64,000 bases of DNA. Origin: Sycon ciliatum. Lineage: Eukaryota > Porifera > Calcarea > Leucosolenida > Sycettidae. How positions within the stretch are numbered: the first letter of the stretch is position 1; each line of letters opens with the position of its first letter. This document shows, in pieces, positions 53,661-61,341 of the stretch. The stretch is taken from positions 14,720,008-14,784,007 of the forward strand of contig NC_088643.1 of NCBI RefSeq assembly GCF_964019385.1, given 5' to 3'. Both the position numbers and the translations under genes were made by a program. The notes beneath the pieces are model-generated. The model did no database searches. It was not told where the DNA came from and worked only from the letters and a program-made list of their open reading frames with translations.

Positions 53661-53888
53661 TCAGGAGTCGGCGTGTGGTGGAGCACGTAGGAAGTCGGTA
53701 ATCACACTGGCATGGTCAGATCGGCCGAGAGGTGGGTGCACAGTAGACACGACCGAGGTGTCAAAGTCGGAAAGGACCAGGTCCAGGGTGTTATTGCCCC
53801 TGGTTGGCTCAAGCACGTGTTTGGAGAGGTGATGAGCAGCACTGAGCTCCTCCATTACTTCGCCAGCAGGTGTTGTCTTTGTACTGCT
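53661..53888 (-). pseudogene. LINE-3 ORF2, endonuclease middle part
   Basis: The minus strand reads SSTKTTPAGEVMEELSAAHH, LEPTRGNNTLDLVLSDF and PLGRSDHASVITDF. These correspond to residues ~160-225 of LINE-1 ORF2, including the NTLDL and SDH endonuclease motifs. It joins the N-terminal part at 55098 once the TIR element is discounted. Confidence 0.88.
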
Positions 53889-55097
53889 TGGTCCGACTTA
53901 TTAAAATGTGCGCTTCACTTCAAACTCAAGCATATGTACAAAGGAGCACCTGTACTAAAAAATCAACCAAGAGACTGTAGATAGATAACTAGTGTATCGT
54001 TTCTTGGCCTGACCTTCTAGTTTTCATCGCTGCTTGTGTCTCAGGGCGCATCTGCAAGTGCGTCAACCTGCAAAACGTCGACATTTTTTCATCTCTTCCG
54101 AGCTACGCTGCGCTTCCTTGATTTTTTCACTCCATAGGCACGATTTAGACGATCGGCTTCGCCTCCTCCTCGTGCAGTACGACTGCCAGAATGGTGGCTG
54201 TAGGTGTTTTCGCCTGACGCTCACCCAACACCTTCAAATGAGGCGAACAAGTACACCACCACGCATAAAAAAATCACTGCTTATCGACGTGTGCCGCGCG
54301 CGTACTGAGCCTGATCTGTGTCGATGTGACTTGTCATGCAGTCAGACAATGCATGCTCTTCCCTGCCTGTTTCACGAATCCACTGCCCCCGGATCGGAGA
54401 CTGGCAATCTTGTGACGGAGCTTTAGCATAACTTGATGTCCGGATGACGCATTGTGATCGCGGCTCCGAGGACTCCGCACCATTCACGCACCGTATCCGC
54501 AGAATACTTCACCCTTTCTGCTCTTCAGTTTTCCAGCCTGGTTGTCGCCTAAAAGTTGACCTCAGGGGCGGTTATTTATTTCGTTCAACTTCTCGGCGAT
54601 ATCTTCTGTGATCTTGTTTCGTCGCCCGCCACATCGTGAACCACTGCGAGAGAGATCAGCAAACTGGACGGACCGATGCTGGTGCTTTCTGCACGAGTTT
54701 CTGGATGACGCGTTTGCTGAAATTCTGCCAAGGAAAGAGCGACTGGCGCGATTTCAATCCGCCGGGAGGCACTCGAGAACGATCGCCCAGGAGTTTCTGG
54801 TACTCCGTGACAATTTCCCATCGCATTGGGGTGTTGATTTCAGCACCAGGCCTTCTCTGTGTTGCGCGAGAAGCACCAGGAGTCCTCTTACGACAAAATT
54901 TGGACGTAAAATGCTCGAGTCGACCAGGATCCTGAGGTGCTGCCTCCTTTGAAGTTGGAGCCATTTCTTCTCCAACATCACAAATCGACAACTGAAGGAT
55001 AGTGTTAGGTAGCTGGAAAGGTTTTTCCGTCCTGAGATTATTTGAATTTGTTTGGTTGACGTTCGAAGCGAAGCGCATATTTTAATAAGTCGGACTA
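53889..55097. mobile_element. TIR transposon, 1209 bp, inserted in LINE-3
   Basis: The left end is TGGTCCGACTTATTAAAATG and the inverted right end is TAGTCCGACTTATTAAAATA. Similarity continues about 20 bp further through GCGCTTC. The host LINE frame is continuous across the precise outer edges (CATACT then AGCAGT on the minus strand), and no target duplication is evident. Minus frames 54656-55078 are open but unrecognised. The superfamily is unknown. Confidence 0.75.
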
Positions 55098-55593
55098 AGT
55101 ATGAAGCCAGTCGGTGCTCTGGACGTTGAAGTCTCCAGCAAGGATCAACTGGGTACCATGACATCGGGCAGCATCAAGAGTGCGATCAAGGTACTCCATG
55201 GCATGAGGCTGGTGTCACCCTCCGGAGCACTACCAGGCCTGTACAGGGCAGCAACAACAGCTGTTCGACCACATCGCAGACGGACGGTGAACCATATGAT
55301 CTCCTGGTTGTCATGGGGACCATGCCTAGCTCAATAGCCGCTAGGTCGTTGCGCACCCAGACAGCGACACCACCTCCTTGAGCCGTCCTATCCAACCGCA
55401 TTGGAGGGCCATAGCCAGGGATGGCAGTCTCGGCTTGTGACATTTTTTCTACCGTGAGCTTGGTTTCGGTAACGATAGCGACGTCGGGAGAGTGGAGTGC
55501 GAGAGCATGGCGGAAGTCACCAAATTTGGAGGCTATGCCAAAGGCGTTCGTTAGGTACAGTCGGAGCGTGTTGGTCGTGCTCGTGCTGGTCAT
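55098..55593 (-). pseudogene. LINE-3 ORF2 N-terminal endonuclease, two shifts
   Basis: ATG at 55593 overlaps the ORF1 stop (ATGA). It reads MTSTSTTNTLRLYLTNAFGI, VAIVTETKLTVEKMS and QGGGVAVWVRNDLAAIELGM. A frameshift near 55320 and a 5-nt duplication (ATGCC) near 55200 separate the next parts: ALYRPGSAPEGDTSL and GDFNVQSTDWLHT. The N, E and GDFN catalytic positions of APE endonucleases are visible. Confidence 0.88.
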
Positions 55594-56310
55594 TCCGAGT
55601 TGATAGATGATCCCTTGATGGCACCAGACGATTCATCAGCTGGGCGTGTCTCAGTACGGATATTTGGTGAGCCACTTACCAGATCCATTGCCTCATCATC
55701 ACCCGCAGGTGATCGGGATGGTGGAGAAGTAGAATCATACTTGTCGAAATTCCATAGACGCGAGTACAGAGGTCTAGGCCAGAACTCTCTCGAATTTACT
55801 AGTACTGCACTCTTAGCATCCAGAACAAGGCGTGCCGAGGAGGACCTTTCCTTTTTGAAAATTTTGCATTCGTAGATCTTGACGTTCACTTTGGCTTCAC
55901 TTGCTCTGATGGTCACAAACTCGGCAATCTTTTCAGGTACTGCACTGCAGGGAAGATTGCCAACGAACATCACACACTTCCTTCCGACAGGCTTTCGTTC
56001 ACAAACAAGTTCCCATACTCCACTGTCTTGGTTGTCCTCTTCGAAATTAGAAAGTAAATCACTCTGCGCTGGGATGGAGGCATTTTTCGAATTTCTGAGC
56101 TGCGATACGATTGTGCTCTCAGGAGAGGAACTGGAACTGTCGACAGCTACGGAGGTCTCGGAGGTCGTACGGTGCTCGCTGCCTGGAGTATCCGTATTTG
56201 TACTCGTTGATGTGGCAGCGCCACTAGGTCGGTTTTTTCTATTTTTTTGGCCTTTCTTGTTCGTTGTTTTTTGGTCGACTTTTCCGGAAATTCCATCATC
56301 ATCAATGTGC
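55590..56310 (-). pseudogene. LINE-3 ORF1 with RRM-like domain
   Basis: The frame is open on the minus strand from about 56310 to TGA at 55590. The N-terminal part is K/N/S/T-rich (KTTNKKGQKNRKNRPSG) and acidic (NFEEDNQDSGVWELVCERKP). The RRM-like block starts at KCVMFVGNLPCSAVPEKIAE and ends with FWPRPLYSRLWNF, matching LINE-1 ORF1 in order and motif. The C-terminus is D/S-rich. No lesion is obvious. The start codon was not settled because ATG in this frame is not seen near 56310. Confidence 0.82.
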
Positions 56311-56589
56311 GGTTAAGGAGTGTGCGGAAGGAATGTGCGGTTAAGGAGTGTGCAGAAGGAATGTGCGGTTAATGAATGAAGGAAGGAAGTTCTGTTAAGG
56401 AGGCAGAACACAAATGAGACAAGGAAATAACTGTCTTCGGACTGTCACTGGTACACACCAGGAGGTTAGAACTGCTCTTCTCCACTCGTTCTGTGGTGAA
56501 GAAATCAGTGGGTCACAGCAGCTTTTATAGGTCGCGACAAGGAAGGAGATTCTGCATGTGTCAAGAAAAAGGGCAGAAGTCTGTCGTGT

Positions 56590-57018
56590 TCGTCCGAACA
56601 AAACGAGGGGAGGCATAGCAACAGTGTACTATCTATGTACTTGTTAATGTGTAATGACATCAGAATGAAATGGACCTTTGGAGGAGGATATTCAGAAAGT
56701 TGTGGATAAGAATGCACTTCCCAGTTGACGGGTTCGACGCCCCACAAGCCGCTCGGATAGCTCTATTGTACACGCTTACTAGGCGATTGTGATCCTTCGC
56801 AGTAATCAGCGTGACGAATGAATAGATGCAGTACAGAATGTGAGGAAGAATGACAGGCAGGATGTACTAGTACTGGCGGCGTGGGAAGAGAGCAGGTGAA
56901 GGAATCTGCTATGGTAGGGAAGTGGCTTACATAGACATAAAAGAACACAGGACCCAGAGCAGTACCTTGCGGGACTCCACGCGACGCTGGGATGACCCTG
57001 GATGTAGCATGTGGCAGG
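56590..57018 (-). mobile_element. LINE RT fragment, family F
   Basis: The minus strand reads ATSRVIPASRGVPQGTALGP and VFFYVYVSHFPTIADS, the RT GVPQG motif and the strand that follows. Beyond that the sequence is degraded. It ends upstream at the hAT-like MITE. Confidence 0.65.
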
Positions 57019-57870
57019 TAGGCTCCGGCGGATTATGCTCGCGAAATCATTGAATTATGCGTTCATGGATTCTCGCATTATGCTCGCGAAATCCTCATAT
57101 TATGCTTTGGCACGCAGGGATACATACTCACTTTGGTGTACTTATGGAGCCTCAAAGTTCGGAAAATTGTGCCTTTTCGTACTTGCAAGTGGCCATTAGT
57201 ACAACAAAATACATGAATATCCCCATACCAAATGACCATGCATATTAGAGATCAACATGGAAAGAGAAAACATGACTCCTTCTATTCATCAGTTGATTTC
57301 TTTTGTAAAAATATTTTTCATTGCTAAATTAGTTTAAGTTACCTTTGAAAATTATCATGTTCAACTGTGTTCGTAATCGTCATACTCGTCCAACCGATGT
57401 CACCCTCACCCTGCGAAAAATCAGCTCATCTCTCCCGTAGCTCCACCTCTCCTTCCACCATGACCGAACATCACCTATACCTCGTTTTTTTTATTTATTA
57501 CAACAATAACCATAGCCTGCACAGTCGATGGTCTCGATCCAGCGCGCTTCTCTGTACACCTTTTCGGAAAAGTTGCGAAGTAGTTTGTGAAAATGAAGAA
57601 AATTGCGATTTCTTGCAAAACAACGGAAAGTTGCGAAAAAAGTGGCCAGCATCTTTGGAAACGGGCTACTCCCGGAACCCTTTACCATGCGGACCACCAG
57701 CAGTGATCAGGTGCATTGTACACAATTGTGTAGCATACATACTGGAATTGTGGTACATGTACAACCATGTAGTTATGCTCCTATCTCCGAAAGGATGCCT
57801 CATTATGCTCCAAATTTTCAACCTCCAAATTATGCCAATAATTATGCCGGCATAATCCGCCAGGTGCCTC
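57019..57870. mobile_element. hAT-like MITE, family A, second complete copy
   Basis: The left end is TAGGCTCCGGCGGATTATGC. The right end inverted is AGGCACCTGGCGGATTATGC, with the outermost base mutated. The 8-bp TSD is GTGGCAGG (57011-57018 and 57871-57878). It is collinear with 3213-4189 but lacks that copy's 3830-3980 block and has a different ~170-bp centre. Confidence 0.92.
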
Positions 57871-57933
57871 GTGGCAGGGTAACTTTCCGCAACCTTGATC
57901 CAGCATTGGATTGTTCAAACTGTTGCAAAAGAA

Positions 57934-58003
57934 GGATCCACGAGCGGGATTCGCACCCAGCACCCCTATCTTTTCGGGACAGTGCCCTACCGGCTAGGAT
58001 ACC
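57934..58003 (-). tRNA. tRNA-like sequence (SINE head or tRNA pseudogene)
   Basis: The minus strand begins GGTATCCTAGCCGGTAGGGC (A-box-like). It has an anticodon arm CTGTC/GATAG with the 7-nt loop CCGAAAA, giving anticodon GAA (Phe-like, but position 33 is C). It has a T-loop GGGTGCGAATCCC (B-box-like) and closes with GGATCC, which pairs with GGTATCC if one base is missing. The weak T-stem and C33 argue against a working tRNA. It is most likely the pol III head of a SINE or a pseudogene. Confidence 0.5.
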
Positions 58004-58017
58004 GTAGATTACACACA

Positions 58018-58107
58018 CCGGGGATCACACACACACACACACCGGGGATCACACACACTGGGGATCACACACACCGGGGATCACACACACCGGGGATCAC
58101 ACACCCC
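58018..58107. repeat. Minisatellite GGGGATCACACACACC, five units
   Basis: Units of 14-22 bp differ in CA number. The array sits in the candidate intron downstream of the exon at 58140. Confidence 0.85.
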
Positions 58108-58139
58108 GGCTGGTGCGCCCATCTTGCTACAAAACTCAC

Positions 58140-58301
58140 TGGTTCTTGACTGGGGTCCATGCTTGTCCAGGAAGGCCATTGCTGCTGTTGCTGCTGATGG
58201 AGTTGCTGGTGCGCTAGCTCTGGCTGCTCTTGGGGTTGCTCCTGGGATTCAGGTGATGCTTGCGATGGCGGTGACGAACCACCACACCGCGCCGGAGGAC
58301 T
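58140..58301 (-). CDS. Q-rich host exon B, 54 codons
   Basis: On the minus strand CTTTCCGTTCCTTGTAG precedes the exon and GTGAGT follows it. It is 162 bp long and open in phase 0 at both ends. It codes SPPARCGGSSPPSQASPESQ, EQPQEQPELAHQQLHQ and a WPSWTSMDPSQEP end. Phase and direction agree with exon A upstream. The product is unknown: a Q/P/S-rich low-complexity segment as in many nuclear regulators. The plus-strand frame here (alanine-rich) is the antisense shadow. Confidence 0.6.
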
Positions 58302-58787
58302 CTACAAGGAACGGAAAGATCAACAATATAGGATTCAACACAATAAATAAAGAGAGTTGCGCATTCATCATGCACATCTTTGTGAGAGGTTAATAACAGG
58401 ATTAGGATATTTTCAGAACAAATTCACCACGCACATAGAGAGCTGGAGCACATTAAAACGGTGCCAACTAGCGGGTATTTAGATCATACTTACTTTATCA
58501 CTATTATGATATTATCAGACATACATGTATCACAAAGATCACATATTGGCAAATAATTAGCATTTATATAACACTCCTTTTTAGGGAAAAGTGCAATGCT
58601 ACATGGGAATGTGTAGTGGTATTTATTGACTCAAAGCAAATTCATGTGAATAGGATACTGTTGATGGTGTGGTCAATAACGAGTGGGGGTATTTATCAAA
58701 GGTCAATATAATAAGGTCAACACAATTATGTGTTTATATTCGCTTGTGTATGCATGCATGCATGTCGTGTGTGTATGTGTGTGTGTT

Positions 58788-58844
<57 letters not shown>

Positions 58845-59460
58845 GTGTGTGTGTGCATGTGTGGGTGTGTTGCCAGCTAGTTCGGTTGGTGGGTGCACTT
58901 ATGTCGGATAGTGTTGGGTCTGTTGCCAACGGGCTCGGCTGCTTGAAGGTGCAATGTTGTACCTACCACCTTTGTTGGTTTCAGGGTTCATATACTTTCT
59001 ATTTGATATATACATACCTGTTAACCATGGACTACTTCTGCCTAGATTAACTCTTGTGTAATCCTGGTGCTAGTGAAGCTTGTATCAGATCCACTCTGAT
59101 TTAGCCACCCACACTAGTAGCAAGTATTACCTTCGCTGGGGGCAGGGGTAACTGCAGTTGGATCCCGGGACGGATACCCTGATGCCGTCAATCCTTTTTC
59201 TGCACCTTGTTCTCATCCACCTACTGAGGTGTGGTGAGCCCATAAGTGGGATCATTTTCAAGTCCACCCAGAGGTTTGGGGATTTCAGGGGGTGTCGGCC
59301 GTTGGACGGTTCAATAACCAATTGAGTCGTCTTTCCAAGATTCCTTTTGAGTCTCTCTCCCCTCTCCCGGGGCGACCCACGTGACCAGTTTTGGCAGTGA
59401 GCAACAAGTACAAGTGTGTGTGTGTGGGTGTGTGTGTGTCAGTGTGTGTGTGTGTGTGTG

Positions 59461-59501
<41 letters not shown>

Positions 59502-59561
59502 TGTGTGTGGGTGTGTGTGTGTGGGGGGGGGGGGTGTTAGTACGTATGTCTGTTTACTCAC
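58302..59561 (-). other. Candidate intron with microsatellites and a repeat
   Basis: It contains a diverged copy of the 790-945 repeat (58560-58715) and (GT)n tracts at about 58780-58860 and 59414-59530. No other gene was recognised. Confidence 0.5.
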
Positions 59562-60071
59562 ACTGCTCTGGTGTCCCGACAGTGCCTCCACCGAATATCC
59601 AGAGTAAGGTGGGTGACCATGCTGCACCGGTCTGTTGCCAGGACGATAGTACGGAGAGCTCGTATCAGCGTATACGGCTCTGCCACTCGGTCCACTGAGG
59701 GAGGGTGCCGTTGGCGTGTTACCATACTGTGACTGATGTAGACTGCTACCAGTCGTTGCCGGCGGTGGTGTGGGTTGTTGCGGCTGCTCCTGTTGTTCCA
59801 GCTGCTGCTGTTCTTGCGCCTGCTGCTGTTGTTGCAGCTGTTGCTGTTCTTGCGCCTGGTGCTGCTCTTGTTGCTCCTGCTGCAGTTGTTGTAGATTCTG
59901 CTGTAGGCGCTCAAACACTGCCGACCAGAATTGAAAATCTTCAGATTTCTGCTGCTCCTGTGTTTGCACCTGCTGCTGCTGTTGTTGCGGCTGCTGCTGT
60001 TGTTGCGTCTGCTGCTGGTATTGTAGATAAAGCTGCTCATTCACTGCCCACCGGAATTGGCAGTCATATGT
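59562..60071 (-). CDS. Q-rich host exon A, 170 codons
   Basis: The minus frame is open with the strong donor GTGAGTAA just after AGCAGT. The 3' phase is 0. The upstream limit at 60071 assumes the acceptor ...GTTGAATCAG, which is only fair. The frame continues a little further up to a TAA at about 60117. The protein has a repeated pattern (CQFRWAVNEQL and FQFWSAVFERL, each followed by Q runs). Long CAG/CAA-coded Q tracts follow, then a P/S/Y/G-rich end (SSPYYRPGNRPVQHGHPPYS). It is probably part of a regulatory or RNA-binding protein. No family is claimed. Confidence 0.6.
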
Positions 60072-60417
60072 CTGATTCAACGAGAGCACATCATCAAGAG
60101 TATCGCAAAGAAATTACAGAATACATTGCCAGCCCTCGTCAATGACACGGTAAAAGAGCACAGTGATCCAGGAACCCGAAAAGGGAAGTGAATTGCACTT
60201 GCACAAGAGTTCTGCTACTGTAGCCCAGTATTCCAAGCATTCAAACATGCCTTGCTAATGTGTCTATTGGAACACTGGAAAAGTAAGTGTGTGTATATCT
60301 AGAGTGCGGATGCAAGTTTTTGCGCTCCGCGGTCGAGTTTGTTTCACCGGTGTAGCTGCCTTCGGCAGGACCGCACCTACACTGATTTGTTCTAGTGTTG
60401 ATGTATGACTCAATAAT

Positions 60418-61341
60418 ATGGCGACTAACGAAGATATGGACTTAGCTCTGCTGACATACGAGGAGCTGCTCACAGTTGCCCGAGCTACAGGACTGACCAA
60501 CCCGGAGACAATGGGCCGACAAGACTTGGTTGTTGCCCTTCGCAAGGAAGGACTAGGAATACGGAAGTCACCAGACCAAATGGTAAGCGACCTGCTCTCC
60601 ACTTTTCAGCTCCTTAACGAGACTATAAAAGGTATGGCTTCAGAAATAGAATGTCTTCGAACGAGCAAGACAGACGCCATTGTCTCCTTGCAAGTAGAAG
60701 TTGCTCAACTGAAGGGAGTAGTAGAGAGAATGCAGTCCACAAATCCCGTACCCGTAGCGTCCCCAGCTTGCACTGACCAAGAGAAATTGTACAGTAGCAC
60801 TGCAAGGAAAGCTGCCTCACCAACAGGCACACACACCAGCACGGATGGTAGTACACGTACTACTACAAGAAGTAGTACCCCAACGGCCAGACCTGACCTG
60901 CCCGCCAAACCTCAAACGCAAGATACAAGCACAAGCGACAATGGGTGGCAAAACCCACACCGCCGCCGCCCTGCACAAGCCGACACCAACACTACCGGTA
61001 GTCCACTGAAACGCACTATCACAAGCCAGTTCACAAAAGAGCCAGCCCGTACCAAACGCACTGACCTTCAGGGCGTGGAGCGGGTGAAGCGCACGGCTTT
61101 CTACCTTGGCAATGTAGACCTTGGATGCGATGCTGCCTCAATTGAACTGTGGTGTAAAAAGAAAGATGTCGAAGTTTTTCACTGCTCAATCTCAGAATCA
61201 CGGTACTTTGGTACAGCTTATGCCCACCTGGTTGTGGGAGAGAACTGTGTAGACAAGATCCAAGGGCCTGGTTTCTGGCCTGACAAAATTAGTATCCGGA
61301 AATGGAGGTTCCACACTGACCAGGCTGAATCTGAACAATGA
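60418..61341 (+). CDS. LINE-4 ORF1, 307 aa, RRM-like domain
   Basis: ATG at 60418. Residues ~8-50 (MDLALLTYEELLTVARATGL) are helical and SAP-like in pattern. Residues ~60-105 form a probable coiled coil (IVSLQVEVAQLKGVVERMQS). A T/S-rich linker follows (TRTTTRSSTPTARP). Residues ~215-300 are the RRM-like block: KRTAFYLGNVDLGCDAASIE at the start and GFWPDKISIRKWRF at the end. The TGA overlaps the ORF2 ATG (ATGA at 61338-61341). No lesion was seen. The role is likely RNA binding and chaperoning of the element RNA. Confidence 0.85.
   Translation: MATNEDMDLALLTYEELLTVARATGLTNPETMGRQDLVVALRKEGLGIRKSPDQMVSDLLSTFQLLNETIKGMASEIECLRTSKTDAIVSLQVEVAQLKGVVERMQSTNPVPVASPACTDQEKLYSSTARKAASPTGTHTSTDGSTRTTTRSSTPTARPDLPAKPQTQDTSTSDNGWQNPHRRRPAQADTNTTGSPLKRTITSQFTKEPARTKRTDLQGVERVKRTAFYLGNVDLGCDAASIELWCKKKDVEVFHCSISESRYFGTAYAHLVVGENCVDKIQGPGFWPDKISIRKWRFHTDQAESEQ

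Larger units (their letters stand above)
50663..56310 (-). mobile_element. LINE-3, two-ORF LINE with nested insertions
   Basis: On the minus strand the order is ORF1 (about 56310-55590), ORF2 in pieces (55593 to 50962), a 3' UTR with hairpin CCGAGACCCAAGGTCGG (50764-50780), and a probable A-tail at about 50663-50675. Two foreign elements interrupt ORF2: a TIR element (53889-55097) and a LINE-B 3' fragment (about 53141-53650). A short GTGCGGTTAAGGA tandem repeat at 56307-56390 marks the 5' side. It is closest to LINE-1 by ORF1 type and ORF1/ORF2 overlap. Confidence 0.9.

Noticed and set aside
54656-55078. Transposase gene in the TIR element inside LINE-3
   Set aside because: The frame is open but contains no catalytic motif or DNA-binding pattern I can recognise.
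58720-59610. Frames rich in Cys-Val or Thr-His over GT/CA tracts
   Set aside because: They follow directly from dinucleotide repeats and have no non-repetitive core; the same holds at 5600-6000, 34120-34660 and 36746-37270.
59705-60145. Plus-strand alanine/valine-rich ORF
   Set aside because: It is the antisense of the CAG/CAA-coded Q-rich exon on the minus strand, which has matching splice sites; the plus frame has none.
60075-60260. Extension of exon A upstream with protein-like residues
   Set aside because: An in-frame TAA at about 60117 interrupts it, and the plus strand is equally open there, so I did not extend the exon.
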